Part shown: positions 1 to 6,047 of the stretch, piece by piece
Numbering within the stretch: position 1 is the stretch's first letter
Layout: every line of letters starts with the position of its first letter
From: JAZSMS01 sp045536015
GTDB lineage: Bacteria; Bacillota; Clostridia; Christensenellales; QALW01
Assembly (NCBI GenBank): GCA_045536015.1
Contig: JAZSMS010000082.1
Location: 1 to 6,454, forward strand
Length of the DNA stretch: 6,454 bases
Direction of reading: 5' to 3'
Translations under genes and position numbers: made by a program
Notes under the pieces: generated by a model
The model's input: the letters and a program-made list of their open reading frames with translations, nothing else
Told to the model about the DNA's origin: nothing
Database searches by the model: none

Positions 1-175
1 TGAGCCGTATTCGGCTGCACTGTCGCGTATGCATAACAACACAAACGTTTTATGCTTTGGCGCACGCGTTATAGGCAGCGAGCTTGCAAAGCTTATAGTT
101 AAAACGTGGCTTAATGCCGAATTTGAAGGTGGCCGCCACGCTAGACGTGTAGAAATGCTTGATCAGATTAAATAA
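1..175 (+). CDS. rpiB: Ribose-5-phosphate isomerase B, C-terminal part (5' end outside window)
   Basis: The 57 complete codons from base 2 to the TAA at 173-175 encode the C-terminal part of an RpiB/LacAB-type sugar phosphate isomerase. The enzyme interconverts ribose 5-phosphate and ribulose 5-phosphate in the non-oxidative pentose phosphate pathway, in the cytoplasm. Visible hallmarks are SRMHNNTNVLCFGARVIG, the conserved 'HN.aNVL..GaRviG' block, followed by TWLNAEFEGGRHARRV, whose GGRHxRRV arginines contribute to phosphate binding in the family. The protein ends EMLDQIK. A second in-frame TAA follows at once (176-178), then a hairpin terminator, so this is the true end of the gene. The catalytic N-terminal half lies upstream of the window and cannot be checked. 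LacA/LacB and other RpiB paralogues share this block, so the exact sugar is slightly less certain than the family. Confidence 0.93.
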   Translation, partial: EPYSAALSRMHNNTNVLCFGARVIGSELAKLIVKTWLNAEFEGGRHARRVEMLDQIK

Positions 176-190
176 TAAAGTAAAAATCAA

Positions 191-215
191 ACCCCTGCGG
201 AATTTCCGCAGGGGT
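191..215. terminator. Bidirectional rho-independent terminator between rpiB and the M20 peptidase gene
   Basis: A perfect 10-bp GC-rich stem (ACCCCTGCGG at 191-200, its complement at 206-215) with a 5-nt AATTT loop is followed on the plus strand by a run of six T (215-220). On the minus strand the flanking A-rich stretch 181-190 supplies an interrupted T tract. It sits 15 bp after the rpiB stop and 6 bp beyond the end of the convergent M20 gene, so it can end both transcripts. Confidence 0.9.
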
Positions 216-221
216 TTTTTA

Positions 222-1658
222 TTAGCAATTTTTCATTAGTCTGATATAAAACTCAATGGTTTTGTCAAGTGCTTCAAGGCGAATTCGTTCATCATTTCCG
301 TGAATGGTCGCGCGCTCTTCGCTTGTCAAGTCCATTGCCGAAAAGCGAAAAACCTTGTCCGAAATTCTGCCCCAATGGCGCGAATCGGAGCACTGCACCA
401 TAAGGTAGGGCGAAACTATACAGCCTTTCCAGGTAGATGCAACTGCACAAGCGAGTTTATTGTAGCCGTCACAGTCGGTGGTAGAAATTCGGCTTGGGTT
501 CATACCGTGAATAAGCGAAACCTCTACGTTTTTATCGTTAATGGTCTTGTTTATGTATTTAAGCGAATTTTCAATGTTATCCGCAGGGTTTAAGCGCATA
601 TTAGAAACAAAGCTTGCACTTGGCGGAATTACGTTTGATGCTTGTGAACCCGAGGCTTGCGTAAACGCAATGGTGGTGCGCATTAGTGCGTTAAGCTCGC
701 CACCGCTTTTTTTGCAAATAAGGTCAAGCACGGGTAAAAAGATTTTTATGTTTGAAAAAATTACTTTATACACAAACGAAGAATATCTTCCAAGCGTATC
801 AAACATTTGTTTAACGGGCTCGGTAAGATGTGCTTTAAACGGGTTTGCAAGCATTTTTTGGCAAGCGGCGCTAAGACGATCGATAGGCGCGTTGGGCTTT
901 GGTGCCGAAGCGTGACCGCCGCCCGACTTAACGGTGTATTTAACGTCCATCATACCCTTTTCGGCAATGCCGATAAGACCACAAGCTTGTTTAACGCCGG
1001 GAAAAACGTTTTCTACAACTGCACCGCCCTCGTCAAGTACGATAGCGGGCGAGATATTATTCTTTTCAAAATAATCTACTATTTTTTCGGCGCCGATGCC
1101 GTTAACCTCTTCACCACCGGAGAACGCAAAATAAACGTCATTTTCGGGAACAAAACCGTCTTTAATAAGTGTTTCTGCCGAAAACAAAATTCCGTTAAAC
1201 GTAACTTTTGTATCAAGTGCACCTCTGCCCCAAATGCATCCGTCCTTTACTACTGCGTCAAAGGCGGGCACGCTCCAGGCTTCTTCAAGTACAGGAACAA
1301 CGTCATAGTGTGCCATCATAACTGCGGGCGCGTCACTTTTTTTGCCTTTCCACTTAAATAAAAGTCCTCTGCCTTCAAAGCGCGTAAGCTCGCAAGCCGA
1401 AAATACATCAGGATAAAGCGTAGGTAAAAGCGAGATAAGCTTTTCAAATTCACTATCGTCTTCTAAAGAGGAGTCGCGAAAAGAAACCGTCTTGCACTTA
1501 ATAAGCTCGCGCAGTGCGTGCTGTGCATTTTCTGACGAAAATTCAATCTTGCTTTCGTCTGCTTTAGGCTGGGCTTTAGGTTTAAAACAGATTGCACGCG
1601 CAAAAATAACTGTTAAAAAAATTGCAACAAGAGCTAAAAAAGCGTATAAAATCCACAT
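222..1658 (-). CDS. Membrane-anchored M20-family metallopeptidase (carboxypeptidase/aminoacylase-like)
   Basis: 478 aa. Residues 3-23 form an N-terminal hydrophobic helix without a lipobox, so the enzyme is probably membrane-anchored; which side the catalytic domain faces is not proven. The M20 di-zinc set is complete: AHYDVVP gives metal ligand H117 and D119, GRGALDTK gives bridging D149, GGEEVNG gives general base E183 and ligand E184, LDEGG gives D209, and TIHGNDE near the C-terminus gives H453. SGGGHASAP (H249) lies in the lid/dimerisation domain and is typical of the carboxypeptidase S/PM20D1-like branch. Family members cleave C-terminal residues of small peptides or hydrolyse (PM20D1 also forms) N-acyl amino acids; the substrate here is unknown. 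The ATG at 1658 has AAGGAG at 1669-1674 inside the end of the preceding membrane-protein gene, whose stop is 2 bp away. It is the last gene of the operon, and all catalytic residues are intact. Confidence 0.9.
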   Translation of the reverse strand: MWILYAFLALVAIFLTVIFARAICFKPKAQPKADESKIEFSSENAQHALRELIKCKTVSFRDSSLEDDSEFEKLISLLPTLYPDVFSACELTRFEGRGLLFKWKGKKSDAPAVMMAHYDVVPVLEEAWSVPAFDAVVKDGCIWGRGALDTKVTFNGILFSAETLIKDGFVPENDVYFAFSGGEEVNGIGAEKIVDYFEKNNISPAIVLDEGGAVVENVFPGVKQACGLIGIAEKGMMDVKYTVKSGGGHASAPKPNAPIDRLSAACQKMLANPFKAHLTEPVKQMFDTLGRYSSFVYKVIFSNIKIFLPVLDLICKKSGGELNALMRTTIAFTQASGSQASNVIPPSASFVSNMRLNPADNIENSLKYINKTINDKNVEVSLIHGMNPSRISTTDCDGYNKLACAVASTWKGCIVSPYLMVQCSDSRHWGRISDKVFRFSAMDLTSEERATIHGNDERIRLEALDKTIEFYIRLMKNC

Positions 1659-1660
1659 TA

Positions 1661-2329
1661 TTAAAGCGCTCCTTTTTTATACAAAATTCTTGCAACGATA
1701 ACGGTAAATATAACGCCAACAGGAACCATAATTCCAACGGTTGAAGCGTTAAGCGCAGGAACAAAGATAAATAATGCAAGCATTAAAATAATAGGCGCAA
1801 TGGAAAGCTTAAGGTTTTTAGAGATAAATACTACAGCAAGACCGCCAAACAGTGCGGGAAGAATCATATCAAAAGCAGGCTTTAATGCTTCGGCTTCAAG
1901 CACGGGGGTAAGCGGAACGATGCAGATAACGCCGACAATAATAATAAGCGTTGTAACAATGCTGGAAACTGCAATAGCTATAGTTGAAATAACCTCGCCT
2001 TCTTCGTCGGTTGCCTTAACGTGCGCGCGCTCCATAGCGTCAATGGCGCAGGGCAATTTGAGGTTAGAGATATTTCCCGTTACAAACGATAAGTACGTGC
2101 CGCCTGCACCAAGCATAGGAACGTATGTAAAAATTTCTACAATACCAACTGCCCAGTACATAGGCGCAGTCGCCAGAATGCCCTTTAAAAGTACGGGGTA
2201 GTTAGGTGATGCTTTAAATATAAGCGAAACTGCCAAAGGAAAACATAAAAGTACAAGGCCAACAATAATGCCCCAAGCTCTGCCGCTTTTATGCACGCTT
2301 TCTAAATAAGTAAGTTCTTTTTTGCTCAT
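1661..2329 (-). CDS. Small polytopic membrane protein, probable partner of the DUF5058-like protein
   Basis: 222 aa from the ATG at 2329. The frame is open further upstream to 2419, but that extension overlaps the preceding gene and lacks a ribosome binding site, whereas the ATG at 2329 has a perfect AGGAGGT 8 nt upstream. About six hydrophobic segments are visible (roughly residues 17-39, 50-72, 112-138, 152-171, 174-192 and 197-215). A soluble stretch at 95-112 (AMERAHVKATDEEGE) separates the first pair from the rest. The glycine-rich motif GAGGTYLSFVTGNISNLKLP at 74-93 looks like a conserved functional loop. I do not recognise a named family. It starts 5 bp after the DUF5058-like gene and ends 2 bp before the M20 gene. 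A two-subunit integral membrane complex with the preceding protein, possibly moving the peptidase's substrate or product, is inference. Confidence 0.85.
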   Translation of the reverse strand: MSKKELTYLESVHKSGRAWGIIVGLVLLCFPLAVSLIFKASPNYPVLLKGILATAPMYWAVGIVEIFTYVPMLGAGGTYLSFVTGNISNLKLPCAIDAMERAHVKATDEEGEVISTIAIAVSSIVTTLIIIVGVICIVPLTPVLEAEALKPAFDMILPALFGGLAVVFISKNLKLSIAPIILMLALFIFVPALNASTVGIMVPVGVIFTVIVARILYKKGAL

Positions 2330-2334
2330 TTTAA

Positions 2335-3072
2335 TCAACCTCCTAAAAGTGAAGTAAACGGAATTGCCGATGCCATTCCCGAAATAAGCGAGATAGGCAA
2401 AGCATAATCGGTTATCCATTTAACGTTAAGCTTTTTGGCTAAAATACCGCAAATAGCCATAACAACTGCCGAAACAGCCATTACGCACACGGGGATAAGA
2501 CCCTTTGTATCGCCAACGATAATTCCGCCAACGTCGCAGAAAACGTAACCTAAAAAGGCAGAAATCATACCTAAAAACATTGCGTTGTTAAAAATTTCGC
2601 CCCATTTTTTGTCTTTCATACCAATTTTGCTAAGTCCGCCCTGAATCTTCTTTGTTACAAACGGAACAAACACCAGACCTGCGGCAATACCAACAGTCAT
2701 AACCCAGGCAATAGTAACAAACATCGAAGCATCAGAAATAGTATCACTAGCGTTAAGATTGGCAGCTTCAAGCACGTTACCTGCGGCTACGGTTTCATAC
2801 GTTATTGAGCCTATTACCGAAAGCCTAAGCCAAGGGAGTGCAATTCCAAGACTTTTAGAAAGTGCAATAACGCCAATAAGCACTGCTACTGCAGGTGCGA
2901 TGGTAAACACCGCCGAGGACGAAATTGTTTTTTTAATAGTAGAAGACGTTATTCCAAGCTGCTTTGCGCGTTTAATTGCGCGAAGCAAAAAGAAAACCGA
3001 CTGTGCAAGCACAAGAGCGATTATTGCGCCTACAATAATAAATAATATTGGGTGATTTACGTTAAATGGCAT
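2335..3072 (-). CDS. DUF5058-like polytopic membrane protein
   Basis: 245 aa ending in TGA. About six hydrophobic segments (roughly residues 9-31, 53-74, 118-138, 163-186, 191-211 and 221-243) indicate an integral membrane protein. From memory, the pattern of a first helix followed by LLRAIKRAKQLGI, then ISSSAVFTIAP, then LPWLRLSVIGSITYE resembles DUF5058 family members; a profile search would settle it. The family has no established biochemical function. The ATG at 3072 has AGGAGGT 8 nt upstream, inside the last codons of the PAP2 gene. Its own final codons (LLGG) carry the ribosome binding site for the next membrane-protein gene. The tight pairing suggests the two products work as one complex. 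A transporter role next to an M20 peptidase is a hypothesis, not a demonstrated function. Confidence 0.85.
   Translation of the reverse strand: MPFNVNHPILFIIVGAIIALVLAQSVFFLLRAIKRAKQLGITSSTIKKTISSSAVFTIAPAVAVLIGVIALSKSLGIALPWLRLSVIGSITYETVAAGNVLEAANLNASDTISDASMFVTIAWVMTVGIAAGLVFVPFVTKKIQGGLSKIGMKDKKWGEIFNNAMFLGMISAFLGYVFCDVGGIIVGDTKGLIPVCVMAVSAVVMAICGILAKKLNVKWITDYALPISLISGMASAIPFTSLLGG
2338..2344 (-). promoter_or_regulatory. Ribosome binding site AGGAGGT inside the end of the DUF5058-like gene
   Basis: On the minus strand AGGAGGT lies 8 nt before the ATG at 2329 and overlaps the last glycine codons of the preceding gene. It decides the start of the 222-aa membrane protein and makes translational coupling of the two membrane-protein genes likely. 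Confidence 0.88.
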
Positions 3073-3078
3073 TTTTAA

Positions 3079-4008
3079 TTACCTCCTGCCAAGTTTAGAA
3101 AAGAATTTGAATGTCTTTGGCCAAAGAACTCCGCCTACGATAACCATAATAAAGTAGCGGATAAGGCGTGCCCAGGTGTCTTTTGGCAAAATGGCGTCAA
3201 GCGGAAAGCGTAAAAGCTCTTTTGCCGCAACAACAAGCGCAAGGCCAACGACAACCTTTATTATCTGTGCCCACCAAACTGCCTTGGTTTCAAAATGTGT
3301 GTGCTTTAAGTCAACAGTATAAACTACAAGCAAGCCAAGTATGCAACCGGTAAGTGTAAAAGCATTTTTTTGTGCAGAGATAAGATTGTGTACGTTTTGC
3401 TCTAAATAAACGCTTTCGGGGAAAGGGTAAAGCATAATAAAAAGCAGATATGAGATCATAATAGCGGTAAGTGAAAACAATATAACGTACATTATCTTTG
3501 GCGAATTTTCGGCTTTTTTAAATAACGGACGCGCAATAAATATAAGAGCAAGCGCAATTATAACCGAAACTAAAACATCCACCAGCGTATGCACGCCTAA
3601 ATAAAGGCGCGAAAACGGAACAAGCACGCAAAGAGTAATGCAAATAATACGCAAAATTTTGTTTTTGTTCCACCAGGCAAGCCCGCCAAACAGTCCGACT
3701 GACGTCTGCGTATGGCCGCTTGGGAATGAATATCCCGTTGCCGCCTCACGCGCCGATTCTACTATTGTAAAGCTTGGGTCTTTAACCCATGGTCGCGGAA
3801 TGCGAAAAAGCATTTTTAAAAATTGGTTTGCTACCGTTCCGACAAAACCTGTACATAACAGATAATAGCCTTGATACTTGTTAAAACACCAAAAAACAGC
3901 CATACCTATTGCCATAAAAACGGTTTCTTCACCGCAAAGTGTTATGATAGAAAATAAAAAATCAAAAACGGGATTTCTTATTTCCTCAAGCAAATGCAAA
4001 AACCACAT
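3079..4008 (-). CDS. PAP2-superfamily membrane phosphatase
   Basis: 309 aa, polytopic. The three phosphatase signature motifs are intact: KMLFRIPRP (K65, R72, P73), SFPSGHTQT (S97, G98, catalytic-network H99) and SRLYLGVHTLVDV (R134, nucleophile H140, D144). Family members dephosphorylate lipid phosphates such as phosphatidic acid, phosphatidylglycerophosphate or undecaprenyl pyrophosphate at the outer membrane face; which of these applies here cannot be read from the sequence. After the catalytic core (about residues 15-160) there is an extra C-terminal membrane region of about 140 residues with roughly four more helices, so the protein is longer than a minimal PAP2 enzyme. The ATG at 4008 has an AAAGGAAG-type ribosome binding site 7 nt upstream and a promoter about 40 bp upstream. 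It is the first gene of the four-gene operon; a functional link to the downstream membrane pair and peptidase is not obvious. Confidence 0.93.
   Translation of the reverse strand: MWFLHLLEEIRNPVFDFLFSIITLCGEETVFMAIGMAVFWCFNKYQGYYLLCTGFVGTVANQFLKMLFRIPRPWVKDPSFTIVESAREAATGYSFPSGHTQTSVGLFGGLAWWNKNKILRIICITLCVLVPFSRLYLGVHTLVDVLVSVIIALALIFIARPLFKKAENSPKIMYVILFSLTAIMISYLLFIMLYPFPESVYLEQNVHNLISAQKNAFTLTGCILGLLVVYTVDLKHTHFETKAVWWAQIIKVVVGLALVVAAKELLRFPLDAILPKDTWARLIRYFIMVIVGGVLWPKTFKFFSKLGRR
3081..3087 (-). promoter_or_regulatory. Ribosome binding site AGGAGGT overlapping the end of the PAP2 gene
   Basis: On the minus strand AGGAGGT is formed by the terminal Arg-Arg codons and first stop base of the PAP2 gene, 8 nt before the ATG at 3072. 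It fixes the start of the DUF5058-like protein and again points to coupled translation. Confidence 0.88.
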
Positions 4009-4047
4009 AAATAACTTCCTTTCTGCAAAATATCAACATTATTGTAT

Positions 4048-4076
4048 ATTATAGTATGGTTTGGCATATTTTTCAA
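4048..4076 (-). promoter_or_regulatory. Sigma-A-type promoter of the PAP2/DUF5058/M20 operon
   Basis: Read on the minus strand, a TTGAAA -35 box (4071-4076) and a perfect TATAAT -10 box (4048-4053) are separated by exactly 17 bp. The start site would fall near 4041, giving a leader of about 33 nt with no room for a riboswitch. It is back to back with the lipoprotein promoter, the two -35 boxes being 15 bp apart. Confidence 0.82.
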
Positions 4077-4091
4077 TCTTTTTTAATATTC

Positions 4092-4120
4092 TTGACACTC
4101 AATTTTACAAGGAGTATAAT
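4092..4120 (+). promoter_or_regulatory. Perfect-consensus sigma-A promoter of the RsgI-like lipoprotein gene
   Basis: TTGACA (4092-4097) and TATAAT (4115-4120) with a 17-bp spacer match the housekeeping consensus exactly. The predicted start near 4127 leaves a leader of about 23 nt carrying AAAGGAG (4135-4141), 8 nt before the ATG at 4150. No sigma-I-like promoter is apparent, so constitutive expression is more likely than RsgI/SigI-type autoregulation. Confidence 0.88.
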
Positions 4121-4149
4121 TAAAATATAAAAATAAAGGAGAAAGCAAT

Positions 4150-4911
4150 ATGAAAAAAATTTTAGTTTTTGTTTTATCTGCCTGCCTTTTGTTTGGAACA
4201 CTTGCAGGCTGCACGCCTAAAGAAGAGGCATTTGTTGCACCAAAGGATTATGCTTCTATCGTTAAGGTAACTATTAACCCCACGGTTAATTTGTATCTTG
4301 ATGCCGATGAGGTTGTGCTTGCAGTTGAGTACGTAAATGCCGACGCAAAGGAAAGCTATAAGAAAATAGAAAGCCAGCTTGTTGGCGCATCACTTGAAAA
4401 AAGTGTTGATCTTGTTGTTAAAACTGCCGCTGAAGACGGATATCTTAAAAACAATAAAGAAGTTAAGGTAGACGTTGTTGAGGCAAAAGAGGAAAAGCAA
4501 ACCCAAATTTTAACTGTTGCACTTGCGGCGGCTGAGAAAACTCTTGTTGAAAACAAAATCGAGGCAGAGGTTATTGTGCTTTCGGAGGGCAAGGAATTTG
4601 CAAAGGAAGAGCTTGTAACACCCACGGGCACACCTGCACCTAATGCTGTAACGACACCCGAGGTAACGCCTACGCTTGAGGTAACGCCTACGCCTACTGC
4701 AACGCCCAAGCCTACTGCAACGCCCAAGCCTGCACAGCTTACAAAAAACGCGCCCTACTGTGTGTATAAATTCAATGAGATAAATATGCTCGAGCGCTAC
4801 AAGGTCACCTTTACCGATGATGGATATGCCTTTTCTGTAACGCCCTTTGACGTAGAAGACTATTCAGGCGGTCAGGGCGAGGTTATTGTTTATGAGGGTA
4901 TAACATATTAG
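4150..4911 (+). CDS. Lipoprotein with RsgI-like sensor domain, ended early by an in-frame amber codon
   Basis: 253 aa up to TAG at 4909-4911. MKKILVFVLS begins a signal peptide and LFGTLAGC is a lipobox, so C21 is probably lipidated and the protein anchored outside the membrane. Residues about 35-145 resemble the periplasmic middle domain of RsgI anti-sigma-I factors: a beta strand with VKVTINPTVNLYLDADE, then VEYVNADA, then SLEKSVDLVVKTAAEDGYL. The Asn-Pro pair (N43-P44) sits where clostridial RsgI is reported to self-cleave. The RsgI cytoplasmic N-terminus that binds sigma-I and the membrane helix are absent, and no sigI gene is in the window. Residues 156-197 are a Thr/Pro linker (TPTPTATPKPTATPKP). 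From about 202 a beta-rich domain begins (YCVYKFNEINML) and is cut by the stop. An extracytoplasmic sensing or binding role is inference. Confidence 0.85.
   Translation: MKKILVFVLSACLLFGTLAGCTPKEEAFVAPKDYASIVKVTINPTVNLYLDADEVVLAVEYVNADAKESYKKIESQLVGASLEKSVDLVVKTAAEDGYLKNNKEVKVDVVEAKEEKQTQILTVALAAAEKTLVENKIEAEVIVLSEGKEFAKEELVTPTGTPAPNAVTTPEVTPTLEVTPTPTATPKPTATPKPAQLTKNAPYCVYKFNEINMLERYKVTFTDDGYAFSVTPFDVEDYSGGQGEVIVYEGITY
4660..4728 (+). repeat. Tandem 18-bp repeats encoding the Thr/Pro linker
   Basis: Two adjacent 18-bp copies (4660-4677 and 4678-4695, one mismatch, encoding EVTPTL and EVTPTP) overlap by 3 bp with two exact 18-bp copies (4693-4710 and 4711-4728, encoding the PTATPK unit). They keep the reading frame and encode a six-residue Pro/Thr-rich repeat, typical of an extended flexible spacer between extracellular domains. 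Such repeats can gain or lose units by slippage. Confidence 0.9.
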
Positions 4912-5088
4912 GAAGCAGGCGGCAGAGGCGGCGGTGGCGAATACACCGTTAATGGCTCTACCATAACGCTTTTAGACGACAATATAACGCTTACGATAGT
5001 TTCTGACGATACGCTTAAGGTAGAAAGTGTTGGCGAATATGAAAACTTTTTAAAAATAGGCGATCTGCTTGAACTTTCTAAAAAGTGA
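4912..5088 (+). pseudogene. C-terminal continuation of the lipoprotein beyond the amber codon
   Basis: After the TAG at 4909-4911 the same frame stays open for 58 codons to TGA (5086-5088), followed at once by TAA. The encoded segment has a Gly-rich turn (EAGGRGGGGEYTVNG), alternating beta-like strands (STITLLDDNITLTIVSDDTLKVES) and a charged end (LLELSKK), which reads as the second half of the beta domain started before the stop. There is no in-frame ATG, GTG or TTG in the segment and no ribosome binding site, so it can only be made by readthrough. The double stop and terminator fall right behind it, so the ancestral gene was 4150-5088, about 312 codons. A nonsense mutation, a sequence error and amber suppression are all possible. 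Confidence 0.75.
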
Positions 5089-5094
5089 TAAAGC

Positions 5095-5119
5095 AAAACC
5101 CCGCAAAATGCGGGGTTTT
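5095..5119. terminator. Bidirectional terminator between lipoprotein and esterase genes
   Basis: A perfect 11-bp inverted repeat (AAAACCCCGCA at 5095-5105, complement at 5109-5119) with an AAA loop gives a hairpin with T4 on either strand. It begins 6 bp after the TGA of the extended lipoprotein frame and ends 8 bp before the end of the convergent esterase gene, so it serves both. Its position supports 5088, not 4911, as the original end of the lipoprotein gene. Confidence 0.9.
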
Positions 5120-5127
5120 AACTGTTT

Positions 5128-5961
5128 TTAAAGCTTTTTTATCCAATCAATTGCAAGGTCAAACCAAATTTTGTTTTCGTCACTATGCTCAGGCTTTCTG
5201 CCGGGAGAGTAAACGGTATCGGTGCAAAGCGAAAGTCCGTGCGGACCGCGGGGGAAAATATGCAATTCAAACGGAACGTTTTTTGATTTAAGTGCGCTTG
5301 CAAATAAAAGAGAGTTTTCTACCGGAACGGTGGCGTCTTCAAACGTGTGCCAGATAAAAGTGGGAGGCGTTGTGGGCGAAACTTGTTTTTCAAGGCTTAC
5401 CTGCGCCAATGCTTCGTCGGTTGCGTTTTCGCCTAAAAGATTATTAAACGAGCCGCGATGTCCCTTGTCGCCCGAGGTGATAACGGGGTAGGAAAGAATC
5501 ATACCTTTAATCGAAAGATCCTGACAGGGAAAGGCATTTTTAATAATTTTGCTGTCCCATAGCGTACCAAAGCTTGCGGAAAGGTGCCCGCCTGCAGAAA
5601 AACCGCAAACAAAAATTTTGTCCGTGTCAACGTTCCATTCCAAAGCGTTTTCTTTAAGGTTTTTTACCGTCCAGGCAAGCTCGCAAAGTGCGCAAGGAAA
5701 GCGGGCAGGCGCACAAGAATAATTTAAAACTGCTGCATTAAAATCTTCTGCAACAAATTTAAGCGCAACGGGCTCTGCTTCACGGCGCGAGGTGTAGCTG
5801 TATCCTCCACCGGGGCAGATGATGACTGTGGGGCGCTTGCGGACAGCATCTATTTCGGTAAAATTATCGGGCAGATAAAGATCTAACGTTGCCTGTTGCT
5901 CACTATTATCAAGGTTAAGCTCGTTATAGTCAAGCGTAACGTTTAAGGTTTTGCAAATCAT
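5128..5961 (-). CDS. Alpha/beta-hydrolase, probable carbohydrate or small-ester esterase
   Basis: 277 aa, no signal peptide, so probably cytoplasmic. It has the alpha/beta-hydrolase fold order: CPGGGYSYTS (residues 49-58) is the oxyanion-hole loop replacing HGGG of related esterases, GFSAGGHL carries nucleophile S122, TFEDATVP carries acid D209 and RGPHGLSL carries base H241. The combination PGGGY...GFSAGGHL...GPHG is typical of the acetyl-xylan/feruloyl esterase-like (BD-FAE-like) hydrolases common in gut Clostridia. Deacetylation of imported oligosaccharides is a reasonable guess; the substrate is not determined. The ATG at 5961 has a TGAGGTG ribosome binding site 5 nt upstream and a perfect promoter beyond it. 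The gene is monocistronic, ending in TAA just before a shared terminator. Confidence 0.9.
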   Translation of the reverse strand: MICKTLNVTLDYNELNLDNSEQQATLDLYLPDNFTEIDAVRKRPTVIICPGGGYSYTSRREAEPVALKFVAEDFNAAVLNYSCAPARFPCALCELAWTVKNLKENALEWNVDTDKIFVCGFSAGGHLSASFGTLWDSKIIKNAFPCQDLSIKGMILSYPVITSGDKGHRGSFNNLLGENATDEALAQVSLEKQVSPTTPPTFIWHTFEDATVPVENSLLFASALKSKNVPFELHIFPRGPHGLSLCTDTVYSPGRKPEHSDENKIWFDLAIDWIKKL

Positions 5962-5990
5962 AAAAGCACCTCACAAATTGATTTCATTTA

Positions 5991-6019
5991 ATTATAAACG
6001 CGTAAATTTACTTTGTCAA
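5991..6019 (-). promoter_or_regulatory. Perfect-consensus sigma-A promoter of the esterase gene
   Basis: On the minus strand TTGACA (6014-6019) and TATAAT (5991-5996) are separated by 17 bp. The start site would be near 5984, giving a leader of about 22 nt before the ATG at 5961. No operator overlapping the boxes is obvious, although a large palindrome starts 28 bp upstream of the -35 box. Confidence 0.88.
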
Positions 6020-6047
6020 TTATAATAAAATACTTTTGTTATAAAAG

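Noticed and set aside
300..1361. Plus-strand open frames opposite the M20 gene (300-593, 541-915, 807-1361)
   Set aside because: They are antisense to a gene with a complete set of catalytic motifs, have no family features and lack convincing ribosome binding sites.
2330..2419. Thirty-residue N-terminal extension of the second small membrane protein (start at 2419)
   Set aside because: It overlaps the end of the DUF5058-like gene by 85 bp, has no ribosome binding site, and the ATG at 2329 has a perfect AGGAGGT 8 nt upstream.
4009..4047. Riboswitch or T-box in the leader of the PAP2 operon
   Set aside because: The predicted leader is only about 33 nt and contains no stable hairpin.
4356..4727. 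Minus-strand frame of 123 aa with a Gly/Val-rich repeat start
   Set aside because: The repeat is the mirror of the Thr/Pro linker codons of the lipoprotein gene; the frame is a by-product of that composition.
4150..5088. Complete anti-sigma factor RsgI
   Set aside because: There is no cytoplasmic sigma-I-binding segment or transmembrane helix, the protein begins with a lipoprotein signal, and no sigI lies next to it in the window.
4908..5096. Minus-strand frame opposite the lipoprotein tail
   Set aside because: It is short, runs antisense to the better-supported lipoprotein continuation, ends in a low-complexity proline/serine run and has no promoter.
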